From Nostoc indistinguendum CM1-VF10 (lineage in GTDB: Bacteria > Cyanobacteriota > Cyanobacteriia > Cyanobacteriales > Nostocaceae): a stretch of 64,000 bases of DNA. Below the pieces are notes generated by a model that ran no database searches, was not told the origin of the DNA, and worked only from the letters and a program-made list of their open reading frames with translations. Shown piece by piece: positions 55,141 to 64,000 of this stretch. Made by a program: the position numbers and the translations under genes. The stretch's first letter is position 1, and the number at the start of each line of letters is the position of its first letter. The DNA is taken from positions 1-64,000 of the forward strand of contig JAHHHS010000006.1 in NCBI GenBank assembly GCA_019359215.1, read 5' to 3'.

Positions 55141-56157
55141 CTAAATTGAATAAGACAGTGGGAAGGACTTGGCATCCTTTGGCTTTACATATACCCGCTG
55201 TTTTGGTTCTAACTCTAATTGGTTAAAGCGATCGCGTGTTAAATGCGCCATCACCACTTGCCCATCATCGAAAGTTAATTCTACCTGAATTTCCCAACCC
55301 AAATGTATCAATCGGCTTACTGTAGCAGCCGTAGTTGTACCGTTGGCGACTTTTTCCAAAATCACATCTTGTGGACGCAAAAATACTTGTGGGTGTGGCG
55401 CATCAAATCCGCTACTTTGAAAAATCTTCGAGTTGCTGGGTAACACGTTCACCGGGCCAATGAAGCTCATCACAAATGCGCTGGCAGGATTATCGTAAAT
55501 TTCTGCTGGTGTCCCCACCTGTTCCACACGCCCTTTATTCATGACCACAACTTCATCAGAGACTTCCATTGCTTCTTCTTGGTCGTGGGTAACGAAAACC
55601 GTGGTAACATGAACCTCATCATGAAGGTTGCGTAACCATGCCCGTAAATCTTTGCGGACTTTTGCATCGAGTGCGCCAAAAGGTTCATCTAGCAGTAATA
55701 CTTCGGGTTCTACTGCCAGTGCCCTTGCTAATGCTACCCGTTGTCTTTGACCACCAGAAAGTTGTGATGGATAGCGATCGCCTAGTCCACTCAATTGCAC
55801 TAATTCCAGTAATTGTTCTACCCGCCCCTTAATTTTCTTTGGCTGTGCCTTACGAATTTCTAAGCCAAAGGCAATATTCTGCCTGACAGTCAGATGCTTA
55901 AATAGGGCATAGTGCTGAAACACAAAGCCAATATTGCGCTGTTGTACACTTTGGTATGTAGCATCTTTACCAGTAAGCAAGATTTTGCCACTATCTGGCA
56001 TTTCTAAACCTGAAATTAACCGTAGTAGCGTAGATTTACCTGATCCCGATGGCCCAAGCAACGCAACTAGCGAACCACTCTTAATTTCCAGGCTAACCTG
56101 ATCAACTGCCTGGAAACTCCCAAATTGTTTGGAGACATTCTCAACTACTATACCCAC
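55141..56157 (-). CDS. cysA: Sulfate/thiosulfate ABC transporter ATPase
   Basis: A 338-residue CysA-type ATPase energising sulfate import through CysT/CysW. Walker [11 protein letters not shown]-loop [13 protein letters not shown], signature [15 protein letters not shown], Walker [13 protein letters not shown] and switch [11 protein letters not shown] are all present. The C-terminus has [11 protein letters not shown] and the TOBE-like segment [11 protein letters not shown] typical of CysA. The rest of the sulfate system is not in the window. It is divergent from chlP. Confidence 0.9.
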   Translation of the reverse strand: MGIVVENVSKQFGSFQAVDQVSLEIKSGSLVALLGPSGSGKSTLLRLISGLEMPDSGKILLTGKDATYQSVQQRNIGFVFQHYALFKHLTVRQNIAFGLEIRKAQPKKIKGRVEQLLELVQLSGLGDRYPSQLSGGQRQRVALARALAVEPEVLLLDEPFGALDAKVRKDLRAWLRNLHDEVHVTTVFVTHDQEEAMEVSDEVVVMNKGRVEQVGTPAEIYDNPASAFVMSFIGPVNVLPSNSKIFQSSGFDAPHPQVFLRPQDVILEKVANGTTTAATVSRLIHLGWEIQVELTFDDGQVVMAHLTRDRFNQLELEPKQRVYVKPKDAKSFPLSYSI

Positions 56158-56525
56158 TGCCGCTGTACCTCTACAACTAATCTACAGTTCCCTGCTAGGA
56201 TTACCGTGTCTTACATATACCATACATAGTTATTTTTGAGTAACAATATTTAGCTACCACAGCTACCGCAATCGAAGAAACTACAGTCAGTACCACTGCA
56301 ATCTAGGGAACCAGCTGACTTGTCTGCTAAGAGAATCGAACAAGGAAATCTGCATATTGAAGACTGGAGACTAGGCAATATTCTTTATTCTTCCCAATGC
56401 CCAATTCGTATCGAAACATTAAGGAATATTGCATTTGTGCAGAAACCTGAAGGTAAAGCGCCAAATCACCAGAAAGACCGTGGTAGTATGCTCTCGGTAA
56501 ATGTGAAGATTTGGGAGAAAGACCT
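56158..56525. other. cysA-chlP divergent intergenic region
   Basis: Contains no convincing gene. Short frames across 56320-56529 are not supported. GGGAGAAAG at 56513-56521 is the chlP ribosome binding site. Confidence 0.6.
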
Positions 56526-57746
56526 TTGACACTACGGGTTGCTGTTATTGGGTCAGGCCCTGCTGGTTCATCTGCCGCAGAAACACTGGCAGCCTCTGGG
56601 ATTGAAACCTACCTGTTTGAGCGGAAGCTAGACAATGCAAAGCCTTGTGGGGGTGCAATTCCCCTCTGTATGGTGAGTGAATTTGACTTACCACCAGAGA
56701 TTATCGATCGCCGGGTACGGAAGATGAAAATGATTTCGCCTTCCAATCGTGAGGTAGATATCAATCTGGTAAATGAAGAAGAATATATAGGAATGTGCCG
56801 CCGGGAAGTGCTGGATGGCTTTTTGCGCGATCGCGCGGCAAAAGTCGGCGCAAATTTAATTAATGCAACTGTTCATAAACTTGATATACCAGGAAACAAT
56901 ACTGATCCCTATACCATCCATTACGTTGACCATACAGATGGGATATCACAGGGTATTGCCAAAACCCTAAAAGTGGATTTAATAATTGGGGCAGATGGAG
57001 CTAATTCTCGCGTTGCTAAAGAAATGGACGCTGGGGATTACAATTATGCGATCGCCTTCCAAGAGCGAATTCGCTTACCCGAAGACAAAATGGCCTATTA
57101 CAACGACCTCGCCGAAATGTATGTCGGTGATGACGTTTCTACTGACTTCTACGCTTGGGTTTTCCCCAAATATGACCACGTAGCTGTCGGTACTGGCACG
57201 ATGCACATCAATAAAGCCAGCATCAAACAGTTACAAGCTGGTATCCGCGCTCGTGCTTCCGAGAAACTAGCAGGCGGTAAAATCATCAAAGTAGAAGCAC
57301 ACCCCATTCCTGAACATCCCCGTCCCCGTCGTGTTGTTGGTCGCATCGCTTTGGTGGGAGATGCTGCTGGTTACGTTACTAAGTCCTCTGGTGAAGGTAT
57401 TTATTTTGCCGCTAAATCTGGGCGGATGTGTGCCGAAACCATTGTAGAAGCATCTAACAGTGGTAGCCGTATTCCTACAGAAGGCGACCTTAAGGTTTAC
57501 CTGAAGCGTTGGGATAAAAGATATGGACTCACTTACAAGGTGTTGGACATTCTGCAAACCGTGTTCTATCGTTCCGACGCTACCCGCGAGGCGTTTGTGG
57601 AAATGTGTGATGACCTAGATGTACAACGGCTAACATTCGATAGCTATTTGTATAAAACGGTTGTTCCAGCTAATCCCATCACCCAATTGAAAATCACTGC
57701 CAAAACCATTGGTAGTTTAATTCGGGGTAATGCCCTTGCACCTTAA
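56526..57746 (+). CDS. chlP: Geranylgeranyl diphosphate/chlorophyllide reductase
   Basis: ChlP reduces the geranylgeranyl group to phytyl for chlorophyll and tocopherol synthesis, using NADPH. The N-terminal FAD fold is VAVIGSGPAGSSAAETLA, followed by NAKPCGGAIPLCMVSEF and the second FAD motif GRIALVGDAAGYVTKSSGEG. At 406 residues it is full length. I place the start at the TTG at 56526 (TTG-ACA-CTA), because GGGAGAAAG lies just before it and it gives the usual MTLRVAV-type N-terminus. A TTG at 56511 would add five residues. Confidence 0.93.
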   Translation: MTLRVAVIGSGPAGSSAAETLAASGIETYLFERKLDNAKPCGGAIPLCMVSEFDLPPEIIDRRVRKMKMISPSNREVDINLVNEEEYIGMCRREVLDGFLRDRAAKVGANLINATVHKLDIPGNNTDPYTIHYVDHTDGISQGIAKTLKVDLIIGADGANSRVAKEMDAGDYNYAIAFQERIRLPEDKMAYYNDLAEMYVGDDVSTDFYAWVFPKYDHVAVGTGTMHINKASIKQLQAGIRARASEKLAGGKIIKVEAHPIPEHPRPRRVVGRIALVGDAAGYVTKSSGEGIYFAAKSGRMCAETIVEASNSGSRIPTEGDLKVYLKRWDKRYGLTYKVLDILQTVFYRSDATREAFVEMCDDLDVQRLTFDSYLYKTVVPANPITQLKITAKTIGSLIRGNALAP

Positions 57747-58187
57747 TTGAGTGTAAAGGACTGGGAATTCCAACAAATAAATTACCCAATTTTGTGGGGT
57801 GGACATCCTGCACGCTCATCATTCAGAGCGGGCAAGAAGCCCACCCCACAACATATATAGCGGTTCTTATTTGAGTGCGGTACAGACCTAACCCCCAACC
57901 CCTTCCCTACTAGCTTTGGGGAGTAAGATTCAAAGCCTCTCTCCTAAAAGGAGAGAGGAATGGAAGTGAGGCCAAAAATGTACTGCACCAAGCGAGAAAC
58001 GCTATATGTTAGAACTTTTTCTATTTGGAAGTTGCTGTTTCTACAAATTGTCTGTACTTTACGTAAGTGAAAGCTGCTAAATTTAGCGTTTCTCAACTGC
58101 ATCAAATACAGTTCTTTCGTTTTTGGTTTCGTGCAATTTCTGATAAAACAGATGTTGAACTGAATCTACTGGGGCAAAATAGAAAAC
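57747..58187. other. Intergenic region with nested palindromic repeat
   Basis: 57793-57852 is a stem with arms TTGTGGGGTGG and CCACCCCACAA. It is followed by a Nostoc dispersed repeat (CTCTCTCCTAAAAGGAGAGAG) enclosed by ATATAGCG and CGCTATAT. The first stem probably terminates chlP. No gene. Confidence 0.6.
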
Positions 58188-59546
58188 ATGACGATTGAAT
58201 CCGATTCCTCTAATCTACCAACCCCAGAACCAGTCACCGAAAACGATTTGCAACCGGATGACTTTGACGATGGTGTAACTGAGAAGAACCTAAGCTCACA
58301 AGCACTAGCGACACAACAAGCCCTAGCGGCGATTGGGTCTTTGCAATCTCCGCAACATACAATTGCTTTACAACAAGCCCGTTCTGACTTTCATCAATCC
58401 ACTAGCAAGCAATTTCAATTTATAGTTAAGCCGAGGGCATTGCTAATTACTCTAATAGCGATCGCCATCACCTTCATTGGAGTTATCCTCAATAACTGGA
58501 TCGTCGGCATTATCGGAACGCTGATAACTTTGCTGTTATCCCTAGCGATACTATTGCCTTGGTTGCAAAAAGCATTATACGAGTGGTTTTCACCCCAAGA
58601 ACGCACCCTGTTTGTTGCCATTTTGGGACTAATAGTAGCCATCATCGGCTTGATCAAGTTTACAGGTGTGGGCGATCGCTTGGTACTTTGGGGACGCCAG
58701 ATTAACTGGGACATTGCTGGAACCCTAGCAGATTGGTTTGGTGCTTTGGGACAAATTCTGATCGCCGTCATCGCCGTTTACGTGGCGTGGCGACAATATG
58801 TGATTTCCAAAGACTTGACAATTCAGCAAAACCTGCTGACAGTTCAGCAAAACATAATTACCCAGCAGCAGACAATTGATTCCTATTTCCAAGGTGTTTC
58901 AGACTTAGTATTAGATCAAGAAGGATTATTAGAAGATTGGCCTCAAGAGAGAGCGATCGCTGAAGGACGCACGGCGGCAATTTTAAGTAGTGTAGATGGC
59001 AGTGGTAAAGCTAAAATTCTCCGCTTTCTCTCACGTTCCAAGTTGCTGTCACCTCTAAAACGCGATCGCCTATTAGGTCGAGCCATTCTCGATGGGAGTG
59101 GCGGATATGCAGAAGACCGTATGGAAGGTGTACGTGTCATCGATTTAGGCGTAACATTAGCCGCAGCAGACGTTTCTGATACTGATTTGCGTTGGACTGA
59201 CCTCAGCGAAGCTAATCTTGTCCGCGCTAATCTGAGTGGTTGTGATTTAGTAAAAGCCAACCTTTCCCGCACAATTTTATATAGTGCTAATCTCACTGGT
59301 GCCGACGTAAACGGGATTCGCCTATTCTATGGTGTAGTGGATAAAGCATCACCCCGCAGTCGCACTCATCCACCAAATTATCAAACAGGCGAACACACTG
59401 GCGCTGTAGTGGAAAATGCCGATTTCACGAATGTACAGCGTATGTCTGAATCTGCACGTAACTACTGTTGCGCTTGGGGTGGTGAAAAAACCAGAGGTAC
59501 TATCCCTGGTGGTTGTGAAGGCATTCCTAATAAGTTGGGAAAATAG
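58188..59546 (+). CDS. Membrane-anchored pentapeptide-repeat protein
   Basis: A 452-residue protein. Residues 1-75 are acidic and polar. Hydrophobic segments lie near 82-100, 104-125, 140-160 and 183-203 (ALLITLIAIAITFIGVIL; LFVAILGLIVAIIGLI). A Gln-rich coiled coil follows (LTIQQNLLTVQQNIITQQQ). The C-terminal part has pentapeptide repeats (DTDLRWTDLSEANLVRANLS; SANLTGADVNG) forming a right-handed beta helix. This architecture is common in cyanobacteria with no defined role; signalling or scaffolding at the membrane is a guess. Confidence 0.8.
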   Translation: MTIESDSSNLPTPEPVTENDLQPDDFDDGVTEKNLSSQALATQQALAAIGSLQSPQHTIALQQARSDFHQSTSKQFQFIVKPRALLITLIAIAITFIGVILNNWIVGIIGTLITLLLSLAILLPWLQKALYEWFSPQERTLFVAILGLIVAIIGLIKFTGVGDRLVLWGRQINWDIAGTLADWFGALGQILIAVIAVYVAWRQYVISKDLTIQQNLLTVQQNIITQQQTIDSYFQGVSDLVLDQEGLLEDWPQERAIAEGRTAAILSSVDGSGKAKILRFLSRSKLLSPLKRDRLLGRAILDGSGGYAEDRMEGVRVIDLGVTLAAADVSDTDLRWTDLSEANLVRANLSGCDLVKANLSRTILYSANLTGADVNGIRLFYGVVDKASPRSRTHPPNYQTGEHTGAVVENADFTNVQRMSESARNYCCAWGGEKTRGTIPGGCEGIPNKLGK

Positions 59547-59701
59547 TTATACCAATATACCAATTTTGGATTACCTTTAATTAATTTGTGTAATTGCCCG
59601 CCTTGTAGAGGGATGGGTAATTACGCGAGTCAAAAATTCAACGCCCTGAAAATGCTTTTTGGCAGAGCCGGAATAATCCTTGATCAGTTCCATCAATGCT
59701 G

Positions 59702-60289
59702 TTAAACTTTCCGCTGTAACCAAGCAAAAATTTCTTCAACAGAGAGCGTCAAATTGAAATCTTCTAACACTGGTAATATTTCTTGTCCTGCTAACAAATC
59801 TGGCAAAGAATTAGGCTGATAAACTAAAATACAGCGTTCACTTGGATCAATCAACCATCCTAGCTGACTACCATTTCTCAAACAGTGTAAAATATTGCCA
59901 GTTACTTTAGTTTGACTTTGAGCAGGGGAAAGTATTTCGATGACCCAAGCGGGTGCAAAATCAATACCACTGCTAATAATTTCGCCGTTTTCGTCCAGTG
60001 GTAGTTGATTAGTAGAAATCACAACCACATCAGGAACTACTGAGCGATTACCGCAGGTACAGCGCAATTCAGGAAAAGCTTCATAGTTACTGCCCAACGC
60101 ATCAATTACTGCAACTAAACGTTTTTGCAATAAACTGTGTTTAGCTCCTCCCATAGGTTTCTGAATTACGTCTCCGTTAATATATTCCCAAGCTGGTGAC
60201 TCCTCAATGTATGGAAGTTTTAAGAACTCTTCTAGATTCGTGCTTTCTAGAACTCTAATTTTTCCTTGTGTCAATCCAATATTTCTCAT
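59702..60289 (-). CDS. Uma2-family restriction-endonuclease-like protein
   Basis: A 195-residue Uma2 (DUF820) protein. PD-(D/E)XK-like positions lie in SVVPDVVVIS and PAWVIEILSPAQSQTKV. GWLIDPSERCILVYQPN is the family's C-terminal core. Shorter than the copy at 16445-17212 and without its coiled coil. Function unknown; often near toxin-antitoxin genes, as here. Confidence 0.85.
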   Translation of the reverse strand: MRNIGLTQGKIRVLESTNLEEFLKLPYIEESPAWEYINGDVIQKPMGGAKHSLLQKRLVAVIDALGSNYEAFPELRCTCGNRSVVPDVVVISTNQLPLDENGEIISSGIDFAPAWVIEILSPAQSQTKVTGNILHCLRNGSQLGWLIDPSERCILVYQPNSLPDLLAGQEILPVLEDFNLTLSVEEIFAWLQRKV

Positions 60290-60355
60290 AATTTGGTTAT
60301 AAGTAGTAGAAGATTCATTGATTCAGTTAAAGTGGAAAAAACAATCGCAATTGCA

Positions 60356-60640
60356 CTATTTTTGAGTAACTTCAGTGAGGGCTTCATGGATAACCTCATC
60401 GCTAACACCGTGACGCTTCAAGCTAGCAATCAGTGCTGAGATAGTATCACCTTCCAGTCGTTCCAGATCAACTCTTAGCCCTTGCCCAATATAGGCACGA
60501 ACTAACGGCTGATAGCCAGAAAATCCTAGTAATGGTGCTATTCTTTTTAAATCTTCAATGACATCTTCGGGAATGCGAATTGTAATTGTAGTCATTGGAC
60601 GATTTTTATCGAGTCGCTTTTTCAGTGCTTCAGCTTTCAT
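60356..60640 (-). CDS. CopG/BrnA-type antitoxin-like protein
   Basis: A 94-residue protein whose centre (TTITIRIPEDVIEDLKRIAP) is a ribbon-helix-helix DNA-binding motif, followed by YQPLVRAYIGQGLRVDLERL. The ATG at 60640 is preceded by AAGGAGCGAG, so it can be translated independently although the frame is open into the upstream toxin fragment. It would repress its own operon and neutralise a BrnT-type toxin. Confidence 0.75.
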   Translation of the reverse strand: MKAEALKKRLDKNRPMTTITIRIPEDVIEDLKRIAPLLGFSGYQPLVRAYIGQGLRVDLERLEGDTISALIASLKRHGVSDEVIHEALTEVTQK

Positions 60641-60811
60641 AATATTCTCGCTCCTTGCGTGTTGCGTTGTGCGTGCTGAAATGATCCGAATTATTTCGTT
60701 TTCACGTTCAATGTAGACGACATACAGAAGATTCCACCGTCTGTCTAAGCCAATAACAGCATCTCTTTCTTCATCATTGCGACTTGCATCAACAACCACT
60801 AAAAATTCCAT
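60641..60811 (-). pseudogene. BrnT-type toxin, C-terminal fragment fused in frame to the antitoxin
   Basis: Fifty-seven codons in frame with the antitoxin encode RNDEERDAVIG, LLYVVYIERENEIIRIISAR and ARSENI, the C-terminal half of a BrnT ribonuclease toxin (RelE-like fold). The N-terminal half (the KHGVSF region in intact BrnT) is missing. The frame starts at an ATG at 60811 just after an in-frame TAA. Likely an inactive toxin whose original stop before the antitoxin has been lost. Confidence 0.6.
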
Positions 60812-60981
60812 TGCTTAGCTTGAAGTAATTCATCTAGTTTTTGATAATACCCTGATACTACTTCAGTAAAATCTTTAGAAGAAGTATGACTATAAGCTGT
60901 AGCGCTAGTAACGACTTCTCTTGCTACTTCCGTTTCATCGTTAGTTTTCTTAGTGTTAGTACTAAAAGATTTTTTCCACAT
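60799..60981 (-). CDS. Small hypothetical ORF upstream of the toxin fragment
   Basis: A 60-residue polar ORF (MWKKSFSTNTKKTNDETEVA; DFTEVVSGYYQKLDELLQAK) overlapping the start of the BrnT fragment by 13 bp in another frame. No clear ribosome binding site and no recognised family. It may be a small gene or the relic of whatever replaced the toxin N-terminus. Confidence 0.3.
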   Translation of the reverse strand: MWKKSFSTNTKKTNDETEVAREVVTSATAYSHTSSKDFTEVVSGYYQKLDELLQAKQWNF

Positions 60982-61124
60982 AAAAAGCTTTTTTCTAACC
61001 TTGGGCTTTTTACGGGTAGGGCGGTCGCATCATGTCAATAAGTAAAGTCTATTCTCAATAGAGCTAAAAATAATGTCATTAACTCTTGCTTATTGCGAAG
61101 AAATTAGGCGATCGCTTTGGGGCT

Positions 61125-61559
61125 TTAAAAATAATCAAACGCGAAATCCTGATTTTTTCGTTGGTTCTTAAGCTTCGTTGTGATCAAGAGTAATTTAGAT
61201 GCGTTTGCCCTATTTTTACGGGCTTCTTCTGCTAATTCAGTTGCAATTTCTGTTTTAGCGTCTTCTTCACTATAACCCTGATTTTTTAGTTCAGTTATTA
61301 ACTCACCAATTTCTTGAGCAATTTCTGAAAAATCCTGATTTATGTTAATAACATCTCCATATATCTCAATTTGATCGTCATTAATATTTGCGTTATAATT
61401 ACCTCCTTCTGTATAGATATTGCAAGGTTCATTTGTCTCATCATCTACTGAGCTTTCATCTAAACTGTTTTGCTTATTCCTAACTCTTAAAATATATAAA
61501 TAGAAACCTAATCCAAATATGAGTATAGCTAGCCCGCCGAAAAAAATAGCAAAAATCAT
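61125..61559 (-). CDS. Single-pass membrane protein with GDVININQ motif
   Basis: A 144-residue protein. The N-terminus is one membrane helix (MIFAIFFGGLAILIFGLGFY). A polar linker follows, then EGGNYNANINDDQIEIYGDV and ININQDFSEIAQEIGELITE, then a charged helix. The Gly-Asn-Tyr-Asn / Gly-Asp-x-Ile-Asn-Ile pattern followed by a helix of this type also occurs, in my recollection, in cyanobacterial STAND and pentapeptide proteins as a short adaptor-like module. Function unknown. Lies 65 bp past the typA terminator. Confidence 0.6.
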   Translation of the reverse strand: MIFAIFFGGLAILIFGLGFYLYILRVRNKQNSLDESSVDDETNEPCNIYTEGGNYNANINDDQIEIYGDVININQDFSEIAQEIGELITELKNQGYSEEDAKTEIATELAEEARKNRANASKLLLITTKLKNQRKNQDFAFDYF

Positions 61560-61646
61560 CTAATAGTTTGCTAAAACATAATCAATGATTTTTTTTGATA
61601 AATTAAGAATCGTTAGGTATACAGCCCTAACTAAAGCTATGCTAAA

Positions 61647-61680
61647 CAAGAAAAAGCCTGCGTCAGCAGGCTTTTTCTTG
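61647..61680. terminator. Strong bidirectional terminator
   Basis: Perfect 15-bp arms CAAGAAAAAGCCTGC and GCAGGCTTTTTCTTG with a GTCA loop. T-runs lie at the 3' side on either strand. It ends typA transcription (minus strand). Confidence 0.88.
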
Positions 61681-61727
61681 TGATGTTATTAAATGAGTGG
61701 GTGAGCAAGAAAAGCCACCGCTATGAA

Positions 61728-63518
61728 TTATCGTTTCGCTAACTTCTTCGACATCTTCCGCAGACGAATCGACTGAGGTGTAACTTCCACCAATTCATCG
61801 GGGCCAATATATTCCAAAGCACGTTCTAGACTCATGTCTATCGGCGCTTGCAGTTGCACTAGTTCATCGCCACCAGCAGCCCGGTGGTTGGTTAACTGCT
61901 TAGTCTTACAGATATTTAGTTCCAAATCTTGGGAACGATTGTGTTCTCCCACGATCATGCCTCTGTAAACCTTTGTGCCAGGAGTAATAAAGAATGCTCC
62001 TCTATCTTCGGCGTTTCTCATGGCGTAGAAGGTAGAAACACCCTCTTCAAAGGAGATTAAAACGCCTTTGTTACGGGCTTCAATGTCGCCACTGAGTGGA
62101 CGGTAGTCTAAGAAGCTGTGGTTCATGATGCCTTCGCCACGAGTCATCCGCATGAATTCACCCCGGAAACCAATCAAACCACGGGCGGGAATGACAAACT
62201 CTAACTGGGTGCGATCGCCACTACCTGGTTGCATATCTTGCATTTCGCCTTTGCGTTGTCCCAGGCGTTCAATACAGCTACCCACGCCATCAGCAGGAAT
62301 GTCTAACACCAAGAGTTCGTAAGGTTCGCAAGGTTGACCGTTGATTTCGCGGTAAATTACCTGTGGCTGAGATACCTGAAACTCGAAGCCTTCCCGACGC
62401 ATGGTTTCAATTAAGATACCCAAGTGGAGTTCTCCACGACCGGAAACGAGGAATTTATCGGGAGAATCGGTTTCTTCGACACGCAAAGCAACGTTGGTTT
62501 CGAGTTCGCGGAATAGGCGATCGCGTACTTGTCTTGATGTCACCAACTTGCCTTCTTGACCTGCAAAGGGCGAATCATTTACCCAGAAGGCCATTTGCAA
62601 CGTTGGTTCATCCACTTTAATTAGTGGTAAAGCTTGCGGTTCATTAGGGTCAGTAATCGTTTCCCCAATATAAGCATCAGCAAAACCAGCCACCGCCACA
62701 ATATAACCTGCGGTTGCTTCTTCCATCTCTACGCGCTTCAGTCCATCAAAGCCCATCAATTTGGTAATTTTACCCTTGACAATGGTGCCATTTTCTGTAA
62801 CTAAAGCTGCTTGTTGTCCTGAGCGGATAGTACCGTTGTGAATTCTGCCAATGACAATCCGTCCCAGATATTCAGAATAATCTAGGGTTGTAACTTGCAA
62901 TTGCAGAGGCTTATTGCTGTCGCCTACTGGTGGTGGAACGTGTTGCAGAATCGCGTTAAACAGGGGTTGCATATCTACCGATTCTGCTTCCAAGCTTTCT
63001 TTGGCGAAACCTCCCATACCGGAGGCAAACAGATAGGTAAAATCACACTGGTCTTCATCTGCTCCTAATTCCAAAAACAGATCCAAAACTTTATCAACAG
63101 CAACGTGGGGGTCAGTTTGTCCACGATCAATTTTGTTGATTACAACGATGGGGCGCAGCCCTTTTTCCAAAGCTTTTTTCAGAACAAAGCGCGTTTGGGG
63201 CATGGGGCCTTCATTGGCATCGACAATCAGCAGACATCCATCAACCATGCCGAGTACGCGTTCGACTTCACCACCAAAGTCAGCGTGTCCAGGAGTATCA
63301 ACAATATTGATTAGTGTTTCTTTGTAGCGAACCGCCGTATTTTTGGACAGGATAGTAATACCCCGTTCCCGTTCTAGGGCGTTGGAGTCCATAACGCAAT
63401 CCGGAACGTCTTCGCCTTCGCGGAAAATGCCGGATTGTTTGAGGAGTGCGTCAACCAGCGTGGTTTTGCCGTGGTCAACGTGGGCGATAATGGCGACGTT
63501 GCGAATTGGGAGCGTCAT
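61728..63518 (-). CDS. typA: Ribosome-associated GTPase TypA/BipA
   Basis: A 596-residue translational GTPase of the EF-G superfamily that binds 70S ribosomes and aids growth under stress. G1 is [10 protein letters not shown]3 [12 protein letters not shown] and G4 VINKIDR. Domain II, III and V segments follow, with BipA-specific [20 protein letters not shown] and [20 protein letters not shown] near the C-terminus. Full length. Followed by a strong terminator, so it is monocistronic. Confidence 0.95.
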   Translation of the reverse strand: MTLPIRNVAIIAHVDHGKTTLVDALLKQSGIFREGEDVPDCVMDSNALERERGITILSKNTAVRYKETLINIVDTPGHADFGGEVERVLGMVDGCLLIVDANEGPMPQTRFVLKKALEKGLRPIVVINKIDRGQTDPHVAVDKVLDLFLELGADEDQCDFTYLFASGMGGFAKESLEAESVDMQPLFNAILQHVPPPVGDSNKPLQLQVTTLDYSEYLGRIVIGRIHNGTIRSGQQAALVTENGTIVKGKITKLMGFDGLKRVEMEEATAGYIVAVAGFADAYIGETITDPNEPQALPLIKVDEPTLQMAFWVNDSPFAGQEGKLVTSRQVRDRLFRELETNVALRVEETDSPDKFLVSGRGELHLGILIETMRREGFEFQVSQPQVIYREINGQPCEPYELLVLDIPADGVGSCIERLGQRKGEMQDMQPGSGDRTQLEFVIPARGLIGFRGEFMRMTRGEGIMNHSFLDYRPLSGDIEARNKGVLISFEEGVSTFYAMRNAEDRGAFFITPGTKVYRGMIVGEHNRSQDLELNICKTKQLTNHRAAGGDELVQLQAPIDMSLERALEYIGPDELVEVTPQSIRLRKMSKKLAKR

Positions 63519-64000
63519 AGAAACTTTTGGTGAACTCTAGAGGGTGTTTATAAGATTTACATTTGAATGCTAGGCTGTTTTAACAGAATTGGGTATGATC
63601 AGCAAATTCTGTAAAGAACCTTTAACAATTCTAGCGTAATCGTCACAATAGCGGGGAGTTTTGTAAATACCACAATGGAGATATGTGGTAATTACCGCGT
63701 TGATAGGATAAAAAAAGCTTTTGTTACAAACAGGTGTGGAGTGAAGGACGGTATCGCTTTTGAGAATTGCACCTAATTAGTTGAGATACTTTGCTTTGGT
63801 GATAAAGGCGATCGCACCCTTCCTGATATATAAAGTAACCTGATTTTACAATTGCGATCGCAATACCTTGTTTTTCCTTAAAAGTAGTTTTATTTCTCAG
63901 ATGATTAAGCTGTTACGCATTTAACTTGAACATTTACATGAAGGCTGAGGACTGATAACTGATGACTGATAACCATCAACAGTTAACAGTTAACGACCGT
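63519..64000. other. typA upstream region
   Basis: No gene recognised. HIP1-type sites near 63810 and 63855 and a tandem CTGATAACTGATGACTGATA tract (STRR type) near 63955 at the window edge. Confidence 0.6.

Overview
The window comes from a filamentous, heterocyst-forming cyanobacterium of the Nostoc type. It carries photosystem II genes (psbB, psbT) and the chlorophyll gene chlP. The HIP1 palindrome GCGATCGC occurs throughout, there are many Nostoc-style dispersed repeats, and the hormogonium-regulating (hrm) locus is present. The hrm locus and its sugar-transport neighbours resemble those of plant-symbiotic Nostoc. Family assignments come from reading the translations; no database search was run.

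Layout. 1-5.5 kb is a defence and toxin-antitoxin patch: an IS630 remnant, a TIR fragment, a TIR-NB-ARC-repeat protein, a HigB/HigA pair and a DUF5615/DUF433 pair. 5.6-17.2 kb is mixed housekeeping: a 21-bp minisatellite, a glycine betaine/choline-type ABC importer, a MATE exporter, a hybrid histidine kinase, a MerR regulator with its own operator, frmA, avtA, rimM and a Uma2 protein. 17.3-25.0 kb is the hrm locus: hrmA (LarA-like), hrmU (SDR), hrmI (uronate isomerase), hrmR (LacI family), hrmK (gluconokinase) and hrmE (myo-inositol oxygenase). 25.3-34.4 kb is a sugar-uptake cluster: two FrtA-like binding proteins, ATPase, permease, a GlcP-like symporter and an OprB porin.

34.7-36.1 kb holds the wreck of a HEAT/STAND gene. 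37.5-43.6 kb holds a frameshifted HD-domain gene, an oligopeptide transporter split into two groups and a TonB-like protein. 44.8-48.9 kb is psbB-psbT-rpsA plus a HAD hydrolase. 49.7-54.8 kb is a tandem array of five secreted DUF4360-like paralogues, one of them broken. 55-64 kb holds cysA, chlP, a membrane pentapeptide-repeat protein, a second Uma2 protein, a BrnT/CopG-type remnant, a small membrane protein and typA.

How the genes work together. The strongest system-level reading is that the hrm genes form a complete catabolic route. myo-Inositol goes to D-glucuronate (HrmE), then D-fructuronate (HrmI), D-mannonate (HrmU), D-gluconate (HrmA, a LarA-type nickel-pincer 2-epimerase) and 6-phosphogluconate (HrmK). 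This would feed the oxidative pentose phosphate pathway without mannonate dehydratase or KDG kinase. Three copies of the palindrome TGCACACGTGTGCA (one with a single mismatch) lie only beside hrmR/hrmK and hrmE and are good HrmR operator candidates. The adjacent sugar importer would serve growth on host carbon. hrmE has an in-frame stop near its start, and the first binding-protein gene is frameshifted by a 26-bp tandem duplication. Together with the broken HD gene, the STAND remnant and the DUF4360 pseudogene, this points to ongoing decay or to assembly errors that need checking.
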